Source of the DNA: an uncultured Pseudomonadota bacterium
GTDB taxonomy: Bacteria; Myxococcota_A; UBA796; GCA-2862545
DNA: 5,228 bases
Direction: 5' to 3'
NCBI GenBank assembly: GCA_937891875.1
Contig: CALATR010000847.1
Span: forward strand, 1 to 5,228
Below, in pieces: positions 1-5,147 of the stretch. A program made the translations under genes and the position numbers. Position 1 is the first letter of the stretch. Each line of letters opens with the position of its first letter. A model generated the notes under the pieces. That model searched no databases and was not told the origin of the DNA. It worked only from the letters and a program-made list of their open reading frames with translations.

Positions 1-1
1 G

Positions 2-1369
2 GATCCGCCCGATGCCGCCGATGCCGCCGATGCCGCCGATGCCGACCGCCCCGACCGGGAGTGGCTCTCGATCTCGGCAGGATCGACGCGGTATTACAGC
101 CACGATCCCTACATGGAGTCGTACCGGATCGCGCCGGACATGGAGCTCTCGGCGGGCTGGGCCGGTCGCCACGGCCTCGGCATCACCGGGCACCTCTGGG
201 TCCAGGCCCCGTGGAAGGAGCGTGGACACACGTTCGACGGCGGGGTCACCAGCATCGCCCCTATCGAGCGCCACCTGGTCGCCGCGAGCTTCGTCGGGGG
301 GCGCTTCGAGCGGCCGGGACCGGGTCCCGGGTACGGCCGTCAGGTGCGGCTGGGCGCCGAGGTGCTGCTGGGCGTCGGCGTGCGCCACGACATCGCCCGG
401 AGCTTCGCCGCGCGCCCGGACCTGGGACCGAGCGGGGTGGAGGTCGTGCCGGTCGACGCCCGGAGCAGCGTGGTGCCGATGGTGGGGGCCAGCGCGGACG
501 TGCTGCTGCCGATCACCGCCGGGGTCGGGATCCGCCTGTCCGTCCAGCCCGCCTGCATGCCCTACCTCGGCGGGACCCTGACCCACGGAGGCACCGTCGA
601 GGACGACTCCACCGTGGTGTTGCGCGGCATGGCGGGCGTGACCTTCGAGCGTCGCCGCGTCCGTGCGCGGCGTGGGTCCGCGGATCCGCACACCCCGGAG
701 CCGCCGGCGCCGGTCTCGCGGGCATTCGTCGATCCGTCCGATCCCTGGGAGCGCCCGGTCGAGGCCTACCACCCGGAGCTCGCCCGCAGCGCCCTCGCCG
801 TGTCCCTGGGGGCCAACGTCAAGAAGGATGGGATCCTCGACGACCACTACCTCAACGGCGGAGTCGCGGCGTCCAGGGTGTGGGGCCACGGGTTCGGGCT
901 CGTGGCTCGCCTGCAGGTCAACCCGGTGGCCCACAGCCGGTTGATGCTCTGGCCCGGCTACACCTACACCGACAGCCTGGGCCTGCTGCAGACCGGCCTT
1001 CGCTACGAGCTCGACGGGGGGCAGGGTCGCTACACCCGCAACGTGCGCCTCGGGTTCGACCTCACGGGCGGCCTCGCGCTGGCCCGCGTGCGGGGAGAGG
1101 ACCTGGACCATGTCCCGGCGGGGGCGACGCCGTTCGTGCACTACGCGGTCGGAGCAGCCGTCGATCTGGACCTGCCGGTGCGGCCTGGCGTCGGGCTCCG
1201 CCTGTCGGTCCAGCCGTTCCACAGCTTCGGGAGAAACCGGATCCACGTCGATCCCGGCATCCGGATGTACCCGCGGGACCGGACCGGCGTCCGAGTCATG
1301 CTGGGGGTGTGGCTGTCGCGGCAGAAGCGGACGGAGTCGGAGGCTGAGGAGCCTGGCACCGCCCCGTGA
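2..1369 (+). CDS. Outer-membrane beta-barrel-like protein with two homologous halves, 5'-truncated
   Basis: The frame is open from the first bases of the window to the TGA at 1367-1369, giving 455 residues with no start seen. The first ATG in frame (113, residue 38) is unlikely to be the start, because the duplicated fold begins before it: residues 22-67 (beginning LSISAGSTRYYSHDPY) match residues 264-306 (beginning LAVSLGANVKKDG). The protein consists of an Asp/Ala-rich lead (1-20), half one (about 22-218), a Pro/Arg-rich linker (about 219-260), half two (about 263-440) and a charged tail. Both halves share blocks such as GVGIRLSVQP and GVGLRLSVQP, and RQVRLGAEVLLG and RNVRLGFDLTGG. Short alternating polar/hydrophobic strands with many Gly, Tyr and Trp, and no hydrophobic helix, suggest amphipathic beta strands of an outer-membrane barrel or related beta-rich protein. 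A signal peptide would lie upstream. The family and substrate are not recognised. The coding frame is well supported; the barrel assignment is inference. Confidence 0.72.
   Translation, partial: DPPDAADAADAADADRPDREWLSISAGSTRYYSHDPYMESYRIAPDMELSAGWAGRHGLGITGHLWVQAPWKERGHTFDGGVTSIAPIERHLVAASFVGGRFERPGPGPGYGRQVRLGAEVLLGVGVRHDIARSFAARPDLGPSGVEVVPVDARSSVVPMVGASADVLLPITAGVGIRLSVQPACMPYLGGTLTHGGTVEDDSTVVLRGMAGVTFERRRVRARRGSADPHTPEPPAPVSRAFVDPSDPWERPVEAYHPELARSALAVSLGANVKKDGILDDHYLNGGVAASRVWGHGFGLVARLQVNPVAHSRLMLWPGYTYTDSLGLLQTGLRYELDGGQGRYTRNVRLGFDLTGGLALARVRGEDLDHVPAGATPFVHYAVGAAVDLDLPVRPGVGLRLSVQPFHSFGRNRIHVDPGIRMYPRDRTGVRVMLGVWLSRQKRTESEAEEPGTAP
11..46 (+). repeat. Tandem 9-bp repeat, four copies, coding for Asp-Ala-Ala
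   Basis: The unit GATGCCGCC occurs three times perfectly, then once as GATGCCGAC; a weaker copy may precede it at 2-10. In the reading frame of the barrel-like gene it encodes Asp-Ala-Ala units. Because the unit is a multiple of three, gain or loss of copies would change linker length without breaking the frame. It probably forms a flexible acidic lead to the first beta domain. Confidence 0.8.
524..549 (+). repeat. DNA-level trace of the internal duplication, copy 1
   Basis: This 26-base segment matches 1190-1215 with only two mismatches (24 of 26), in the same orientation and reading frame. It encodes the VGIRLSVQP block of half one of the barrel-like protein. It is the most conserved part of an intragenic duplication that has otherwise diverged at the base level. 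Confidence 0.75.
1190..1215 (+). repeat. DNA-level trace of the internal duplication, copy 2
   Basis: This is the partner of 524-549 (24 of 26 bases identical) and encodes VGLRLSVQP in half two. The spacing of 666 bases is exactly 222 codons, so the copies are in phase, as expected of a duplicated domain within one gene. Confidence 0.75.
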
Positions 1370-1389
1370 CGGCTCGACCGTCGGTCACG
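1365..1389 (+). terminator. Hairpin over the stop codon of the barrel-like gene
   Basis: CGTGAC at 1365-1370 can pair with GTCACG at 1384-1389 (6 bp). Alternatively, GACGG at 1368-1372 can pair with CCGTC at 1378-1382 around a five-base loop. The two forms exclude each other. The hairpin overlaps the TGA at 1367-1369 and has no T-run behind it, so intrinsic termination is uncertain. It could instead protect the 3' end of the message. Confidence 0.3.
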
Positions 1390-1505
1390 CGCACAACGCA
1401 GGACGCGGTCTATGCAGCGGAGGGGGCCAACATGGCAGGGTAGGACGAGGGGTGTAGAGGGACCGTACGCGTCCGGTATCGTTGCGAGCCGAGTCCAGTC
1501 GAGTT

Positions 1506-1511
1506 GGGGAA
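1506..1511 (+). promoter_or_regulatory. Ribosome binding site deciding the ATG start at 1515
   Basis: GGGGAA lies three bases before the ATG at 1515. An in-frame TTG at 1482 would add 11 residues but has no purine-rich stretch before it, and the EAD-like domain starts only about eight residues after the ATG. The ATG is therefore preferred, although the spacing is short. Confidence 0.5.
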
Positions 1512-1514
1512 GTC

Positions 1515-3260
1515 ATGACCACGACAGCCGAGAATGGAAGCGCGCTCGCGGAGCTGCTGATCAAGCTCTTCAACACCAAGGAGCTCCAGCGCCTTACCAA
1601 GGACGTTGTCTCCAGAGACCTGTACGACAGCCTGAGCTGGTCTGGCTCGCTCCGGGACCAGGTCGATGAGGTGGCGGAAGCGCTGGTCCGCTGGGGCCGC
1701 CTCGATGGAAAGCTGTTCGAGACGCTCATCCGCCAGCGGCCGTACCGAGATGTGGAGATCATCGCGGTAGCGGCGGCGTACCGGGTCACGGTCGATCCCC
1801 AGACCGCAGTGAATGCGCAGAGCCTGCTCGAGTCGCTCTTGCAGATCCAGGCGAACCACCCACCAAACCACCCCATTCAGGTGTTCATCAAGGCCGTGGT
1901 CGCTGGACTCATGTCGTACGTCCAGCAGGGTGGAAACCACGTGATCGAGCTTTCTTCGCATCACTACAAGCGTTTCGTCGAGGCTGACGACGTTCCGCCT
2001 GGCCATGTAGCGTATGCCATCGCCGATCTGACCGACAGGACCGAGGCGTTCTGGGATGACGAGGTGGAGGAGACCGACTCGTGGGTCCGCGAACGGATCT
2101 TCCTCCTCGATCCTGAGGAGTTGGTCGACCCTTCACGTCTGGCCCAGCACATCGGACTGTTTGAACACCAGCGGCGCTACAACGACGTGTTCGTCGGTGA
2201 CGTCTCGATGGTCCGCTGGAAGAACCATCACTTCGGGGACCTCGGCGTGGGCGCGCACCTGCTCCTCGTCGAACGTGATCTCGTGGGAGGGTACGTCCGT
2301 CGGGAGGGGGAGGCGTTCCTCCGGCTGGAGCGCAACGAGCTGCTGTATCGGACCGCAAAGCGGCGCTACAAGGACCTCAAGCGCCAGTGCGTGCCGTTCA
2401 GCTCTGGCATGTCTGTCGATGACCTCCGCAAGGCCTGGGTCCGAGCCCGTGGTGTTGGCGTCTGGGATCCGGCCTGGGCATCGGTCGACCATCGCGCGCC
2501 ACGGTACTTTGACTCCTACCCGCTGAACGTGAAGGTCTGGATTCCCGGGTACCAGCTGCTGATGGAGCGCTGCGCCGACACGGTCGGGCATGTCCTCTAC
2601 GACGCAATCAAGAGCGGAAAGGACGACCTGAGGGCCCTGGAGATCGGATTTGGAACCGGGGAACTCACGCGACGGGTGCTTTCCTGGGCCGACACCGTGA
2701 ATCGTCCAGTGGCTCGAATGGGTCTGCCTCGCCCCATCACCGAGGTGGTGGGCGTGGATGCGTCGCGGCGCATGCAGGCCAGGATCGATCCGCTCCGGCA
2801 AGAGTTCGAGAACGTGGTGCTGAAGCCGCACTTCGGTCGATGGCCCGACACGTTGCCCGCAGCGGTGACGAGCAAGCGGTACGCATGCATCTACGGCTCG
2901 CTGGTCCTCCATCACATCCTGCCCGACCCCACTGAGTCGGACGTGCGAGCGTTCCTTCGACGGTGCGCCCAGCTGCTCGAACCCGGGGGGACCCTCGTGT
3001 TTACCGACAGCTTCTGCCGTCCGGACGAGGACGGGGGGCGCAGCAGGATCGAAGACTGGAACAAGCACATGCTCGACTTCGGGCTGGAACCCGAGACCGT
3101 GACCTCGTTCTTTAGTTTCAACGAGGAGATGAAGCGGAATGTCAGCGTCGACCGACTGCGTGCGGCGGCCCCAGCGTTCGGCTTCGAACACGTCGAGCTC
3201 CAGCACGTTGCCGCTCCGGGGTCTCCTGCCTCGGCCTTCGGTGTCCTCACGATCCGCTGA
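1515..3260 (+). CDS. EAD1-like domain fused to a class I SAM-dependent methyltransferase
   Basis: The product is 581 residues. Residues 8-90 form an all-helical domain containing LIKLFNTKELQRLTKD, a Ser-Gly-Ser-Leu turn, VAEALVRWGRLDGKLFETL and then RQRPYRDVEI. This pattern resembles effector-associated domain 1 (EAD1), a small death-like adaptor domain of bacterial conflict systems. Residues 91-330 are unassigned; 193-295 read as alternating strands and helices. Residues 332-581 form a class I methyltransferase: lead-in IPGYQLLMERC, SAM-binding loop ALEIGFGTGELT (374-385), acidic loop VVGVDAS (Asp415), YGSLVLHHI (460-468) and LLEPGGTLVFTDSF (487-500), ending in a typical beta strand. The key SAM-binding residues are present, so activity is plausible; the substrate is unknown. 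No signal peptide or membrane segment is seen, so it is probably cytoplasmic. GC is lower than in the neighbours (55% hand-counted at 1861-1980), suggesting acquisition. The methyltransferase call is secure; the EAD1 call is by pattern only. Confidence 0.88.
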   Translation: MTTTAENGSALAELLIKLFNTKELQRLTKDVVSRDLYDSLSWSGSLRDQVDEVAEALVRWGRLDGKLFETLIRQRPYRDVEIIAVAAAYRVTVDPQTAVNAQSLLESLLQIQANHPPNHPIQVFIKAVVAGLMSYVQQGGNHVIELSSHHYKRFVEADDVPPGHVAYAIADLTDRTEAFWDDEVEETDSWVRERIFLLDPEELVDPSRLAQHIGLFEHQRRYNDVFVGDVSMVRWKNHHFGDLGVGAHLLLVERDLVGGYVRREGEAFLRLERNELLYRTAKRRYKDLKRQCVPFSSGMSVDDLRKAWVRARGVGVWDPAWASVDHRAPRYFDSYPLNVKVWIPGYQLLMERCADTVGHVLYDAIKSGKDDLRALEIGFGTGELTRRVLSWADTVNRPVARMGLPRPITEVVGVDASRRMQARIDPLRQEFENVVLKPHFGRWPDTLPAAVTSKRYACIYGSLVLHHILPDPTESDVRAFLRRCAQLLEPGGTLVFTDSFCRPDEDGGRSRIEDWNKHMLDFGLEPETVTSFFSFNEEMKRNVSVDRLRAAAPAFGFEHVELQHVAAPGSPASAFGVLTIR

Positions 3261-3265
3261 TCGCG

Positions 3266-3285
3266 CGCCCGGTCTCCCACCGGCG
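3266..3285. terminator. Hairpin in the convergent gap, possibly bidirectional
   Basis: CCGGT at 3269-3273 pairs with ACCGG at 3279-3283 around a five-base loop. The stem extends by two more pairs past a bulged C. It lies in the 34-base gap between two convergent genes, where a terminator serving both strands is expected. No T-run follows on either strand, so the call rests on position and pairing. Confidence 0.4.
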
Positions 3286-3294
3286 ACCCGTGAC

Positions 3295-3678
3295 CTATCC
3301 CCGAAACACGCCCGTCAGGTACGCGATCGTAGCACCAAGCCACGTCGCCGCCGCCAGGCCGATGAGGCTGTACATCAGCACGGCCGCCAAGGTGAGTCGC
3401 TGCTGCCCCCGGGCGACGTGGTGGGTCTGGGCTGCGATGGCGATGAAGAGGAAGGGCAGGGCGTACGACCCGGCGATCCCCAGGGCGACGACGGCAGCGT
3501 CGGCGAGGCCCGCGGTGTGCCAGTGCCCCCAGGTCTTGCCGCCCCCAGGCACGACGATCGCCGTGGACACGAGGTAGGCGAGGGACCAGCCGGCGAGCAC
3601 CAGCCCGACGAACCCCGCGCCGGCCGCAGCCCAGAGATCGGGGCGTTCGTCGTCGGGCATGGCGGGAAAGTCGGACAT
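3295..3678 (-). CDS. Small integral membrane protein with three predicted helices
   Basis: The product is 127 residues and is not recognised as a named family. Three hydrophobic stretches are clear: about 16-43 (containing GFVGLVLAGWSLAYLV), 58-83 (AVVALGIAGSYALPFLFIAIA) and 95-121 (AAVLMYSLIGLAAATWLGA). The N-terminus is short and acidic. A Pro-Gly-Gly-Gly-Lys turn followed by TWGHWHT links helices one and two, and a His/Arg/Gln loop (THHVARGQQR) links two and three. No catalytic motif is visible. The start is at 3678, where the protein-like sequence begins. The frame stays open to 3786, but that stretch is not membrane-like and would overlap the divergent acetyltransferase gene. ATG at 3660 is an alternative, and neither start has a good Shine-Dalgarno sequence. 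The gene converges on the methyltransferase gene and diverges from the acetyltransferase gene. Confidence 0.72.
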   Translation of the reverse strand: MSDFPAMPDDERPDLWAAAGAGFVGLVLAGWSLAYLVSTAIVVPGGGKTWGHWHTAGLADAAVVALGIAGSYALPFLFIAIAAQTHHVARGQQRLTLAAVLMYSLIGLAAATWLGATIAYLTGVFRG

Positions 3679-3687
3679 GGGCGCGCA

Positions 3688-3735
3688 CTGAGAGGGTAGG
3701 GACCGGACGCCCGGCGGCAAGCAGCCTCCTCTCAG
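3688..3735. promoter_or_regulatory. Inverted repeat in the divergent promoter region
   Basis: CTGAGAGG at 3688-3695 is an exact inverted copy of CCTCTCAG at 3728-3735, with a 32-base spacer. It fills the middle of the 85-base space between the divergent membrane-protein and acetyltransferase genes. It could be a paired operator controlling both genes or a leader hairpin. The arms are exact; the function is inference. No convincing -35/-10 pair was found here. Confidence 0.4.
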
Positions 3736-3753
3736 ATGGATAGACCACTCCCC

Positions 3754-3757
3754 GAGG
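3754..3757 (+). promoter_or_regulatory. Ribosome binding site of the acetyltransferase gene
   Basis: GAGG sits six bases before the ATG at 3764, an ordinary Shine-Dalgarno spacing, and supports that start. Confidence 0.55.
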
Positions 3758-3763
3758 CTCGCC

Positions 3764-4204
3764 ATGGCTGACATCCAGCGCACCACCCACGACGACCCCC
3801 GCTACGCCGAGGAGCGGGAGCTGCGCAACGCGGTCCTGCTGCGCCCCATTGGTCAGCCAGATGGTGCCTGGGAAGCTCGGGATCACGAAGCGCACCACTT
3901 CCTGGCGCTCGAGGACGGGCGCGTCGTCGGCTGCATGCTGTGCTGGCCGGTCGCCGGGAGCCCGGGGGTGGGCCAGCTCATGCAGATGGCCGTCGCGGAG
4001 GATCGCCAGGGGGAGGGGATCGGCGCCCAGCTGGTCCGCGCGCTGCAGGCGCAGGCCGGTGAGCTGGGCCTGCACACGATCACCTGCCACGCGCGCGCCA
4101 ACGTGGTCGGCTTCTACGCCCGCCTCGGCTTCGAGGTCGAAGGCGAGCCCTTCGAAGAGGTGGGCATCGCGCACCGGCACATGCGCTGGCGAGGCCGGTT
4201 GTAG
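3764..4204 (+). CDS. GNAT-family N-acetyltransferase
   Basis: The product is 146 residues, a normal length for a single-domain GNAT. The enzyme would transfer an acetyl group from acetyl-CoA to an amine, in the cytoplasm. The acetyl-CoA motif A is clear at 73-91: MQMAVAEDRQGEGIGAQLV, with the pyrophosphate-binding loop R81-Q-G-E-G-I-G87. Motif B follows in HARANVVGFYARLGFEVEG (109-127), and the C-terminus has FEEVGIAHRHMR, the ending seen in the ElaA/YjcF-like branch. The N-terminal part holds a strand pair ending DGRVVGCMLCWPV. ATG at 3764 is chosen because it follows GAGG and gives a complete fold. The substrate cannot be told from sequence. The gene is divergent from the small membrane-protein gene and followed at once by a hairpin, so it is probably monocistronic. 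Confidence 0.92.
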   Translation: MADIQRTTHDDPRYAEERELRNAVLLRPIGQPDGAWEARDHEAHHFLALEDGRVVGCMLCWPVAGSPGVGQLMQMAVAEDRQGEGIGAQLVRALQAQAGELGLHTITCHARANVVGFYARLGFEVEGEPFEEVGIAHRHMRWRGRL

Positions 4205-4218
4205 GCGCACCCTGCGCC
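4204..4218 (+). terminator. Compact GC hairpin at the end of the acetyltransferase gene
   Basis: GGCGCA at 4204-4209 pairs perfectly with TGCGCC at 4213-4218 around a three-base loop. It begins on the last base of the TAG stop codon. A run of C rather than T follows, and the nearest T-run (TTTT) is about 20 bases further on. It may be a weak intrinsic terminator or a message-end stabiliser. Confidence 0.4.
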
Positions 4219-4315
4219 CCCCCGCCGTCGTTCGTGGACCTTTTCGTCGCGCGAGCTGGGGTCGAGGCGAGCGGGGGAGCGGGAGTGGTGGTGCGTGCGG
4301 AGAGACGCTCCCAAA

Positions 4316-4350
4316 CCACGAAGGCACGGAGGCGCAGAGGGCCACGGAGG
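4316..4350 (+). repeat. Left arm of the inverted repeat
   Basis: This arm matches the reverse complement of 4546-4580 at 32 of 35 positions. It contains three or four purine-rich, near-tandem units ending in AGG. Confidence 0.9.
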
Positions 4351-4397
4351 GGGAGTGACAGGCCCTGTGTCGCCGTGCTGGCGGACGATCATCATGG

Positions 4398-4547
4398 ACC
4401 CGGTGATCGGGGGCAGGACCCGGGTGCTGTCTCTCGGTTGAGAGGTCGGTCCCGCAGCCGAGAGGTGAAATGTCATGCTGGAAGCAAGACTTCGAGTCCA
4501 TTCCAACCCGGTGCGGGGTCGGGTGTGAGCGCCCCTCCATCCCGACC
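4398..4547 (+). ncRNA. Possible structured RNA inside the inverted-repeat element
   Basis: A series of stems can be drawn on the plus strand. ACCCGG (4398-4403) pairs with CCGGGT (4420-4425). CTCTCGG (4431-4437) pairs with CCGAGAG (4458-4464), competing with a smaller CTCTC-GGTT-GAGAG hairpin at 4431-4444. A GTC-A-TGC stem closes a TGGAA loop at 4472-4490. GGTCGGG (4517-4523) pairs with CCCGACC (4541-4547). A short CGCC/GGCG hairpin lies just upstream at 4371-4383. Seven-base stems do arise by chance in GC-rich DNA, so this is a candidate only; no known RNA family is recognised. Confidence 0.25.
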
Positions 4548-4580
4548 TCCGTGGCCCTCCGTGCCTCTGTGCCTTCGTGG
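4546..4580 (-). repeat. Right arm of the inverted repeat
   Basis: This arm is the inverted partner of 4316-4350, with three differences that include two complementary-looking purine exchanges. Its first two bases also form the base of the last internal stem (4517-4547). Confidence 0.9.
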
Positions 4581-4672
4581 TGGGGGGCTCCGCCCACAGT
4601 CGATCGCCCCGTTCGCTCTTGCTGGCGAATCGTCGTGCCCGCCCGATCTCCGGTGCTACCGTTCGCCCCGTC

Positions 4673-4678
4673 GGAGGT
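4673..4678 (+). promoter_or_regulatory. Ribosome binding site deciding the GTG start at 4686
   Basis: GGAGGT, a full Shine-Dalgarno core, lies seven bases before the GTG at 4686. It fixes the start at GTG rather than at the in-frame ATG at 4470, which would run through the inverted-repeat arm. Confidence 0.8.
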
Positions 4679-4685
4679 CGCCCTC

Positions 4686-5147
4686 GTGTCCAGCTTCGTC
4701 GCCCACCCCAGGCCCGCTCCCAAGAAGCGCAACCTCGCCAAGGTGCCGTTCGTCGAGGTGTTCGCCGGGCGCCTGCAGGGCGTCGTCAGCAGCGGCTCCT
4801 CCGGCGACCGCGTCTACGTCTCGCTGATCCAGGCAGGGACGGGAAACTTCTACTGCAGCACCAACAACAACCGGCCGTGCGGCGGACTGCGCGGCAGCCC
4901 GTGCAAGCACCTCGAGGCGCTGGTGACCAACGCCATCGCCCAGTACGGCGCCGAGCGGGTGTGCCGCGCCATGGGCGTGCCCGAGGACACCGCGAGCGCC
5001 TGGGGCATCGTCAACGCGCTCGGCGGCTCGGCCCAGAAGGTCGAGGCGGGCGAAGTGTTCGCTCGCTTCCTGGACTATCTCCGCTACGTCGAGCTCCCGA
5101 GCGACCAGCAGGCCCGGCCCGAGATGGCCTGGTTCGTGACCGGATGA
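4686..5147 (+). CDS. Small SWIM-like zinc-finger protein
   Basis: The product is 153 residues. Its centre holds a likely zinc site, C57-x7-C65-x7-C73-K-H75, set in FYCST...PCGGLRGSPCKHLEAL. The C-x-H ending followed by a hydrophobic helix is typical of SWIM fingers, but the first pair is C-x7-C rather than the usual C-x-C. Before it is a strand pair (VEVFAGRLQGVV and DRVYVSLIQAG), and after it are helices (AERVCRAMGVP; EVFARFLDYLRYVEL). The N-terminus is basic (RPAPKKR). SWIM domains bind nucleic acid or protein; which applies here is unknown. GTG at 4686 is chosen for the strong GGAGGT before it. The stop overlaps the next gene's start as ATGA, so the two are probably translationally coupled. 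SWIM proteins often sit beside MoxR AAA+ and vWA genes; none can be seen in the window. Confidence 0.82.
   Translation: MSSFVAHPRPAPKKRNLAKVPFVEVFAGRLQGVVSSGSSGDRVYVSLIQAGTGNFYCSTNNNRPCGGLRGSPCKHLEALVTNAIAQYGAERVCRAMGVPEDTASAWGIVNALGGSAQKVEAGEVFARFLDYLRYVELPSDQQARPEMAWFVTG

Larger units (their letters stand above)
4316..4580. mobile_element. Dispersed-repeat-type element bounded by 35-bp inverted repeats
   Basis: The ends are 35-base inverted copies differing at three positions, separated by 195 bases that encode no protein. The arms are built from degenerate 8-10 base units such as CACGAAGG and CACGGAGG. Similar arms reading CCACGAAGGCACGGAGG are familiar as dispersed repeats in many environmental bacterial genomes; this is recalled, not searched. 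Size, terminal inverted repeats and lack of coding capacity fit a non-autonomous MITE-like element. No clear target-site duplication is visible in the flanks, so mobility is unproven. Confidence 0.55.
4205..4685. other. Non-coding gap of 481 bases
   Basis: No credible gene is seen here on either strand. Open frames through it consist of Arg/Pro/Ser-rich shadows and translations of the inverted-repeat arms. From left to right it holds the acetyltransferase hairpin, about 95 bases in which nothing is recognised, a 265-base inverted-repeat element, and about 90 bases in which only the downstream ribosome binding site is recognised. Confidence 0.7.

Noticed and set aside
61..1347. A 428-codon plus-strand frame overlapping the barrel-like gene
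   Set aside because: It is dominated by Arg, Gly, Pro and Ala with no structure, whereas the other frame shows an internal duplication preserved at protein level.
1453..1482. A TATCGT string at 1477 as a -10 box for the methyltransferase gene
   Set aside because: No acceptable -35 hexamer lies 16-18 bases upstream, and single matches of this kind are common by chance.
2133..3206. A 357-codon minus-strand frame inside the methyltransferase gene
   Set aside because: It is fully antisense to a gene with clear SAM-binding motifs; it is rich in His, Val and Arg and has no recognisable domain.
3679..3786. Upstream extension of the small membrane protein to a start at 3786
   Set aside because: The extra 36 residues are not membrane-like, overlap the divergent acetyltransferase gene and would cover the dyad in the promoter space.
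4466..4510. A possible tRNA-like segment suggested by TTCGAGTCC near 4491
   Set aside because: No acceptor stem, D arm or anticodon arm can be placed around it at tRNA spacing; only the T-loop-like string is present.
4470..4685. N-terminal extension of the SWIM-like protein from the ATG at 4470
   Set aside because: The added 72 residues translate the repeat element and its right arm, while a strong GGAGGT with proper spacing points to GTG at 4686.
2912..4741. A long minus-strand open frame of 609 codons
   Set aside because: It runs antisense through the methyltransferase and acetyltransferase genes and through both arms of the inverted repeat. Its translation is low-complexity Arg/Pro/Ser-rich and shows no fold. 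It is an artefact of high GC.
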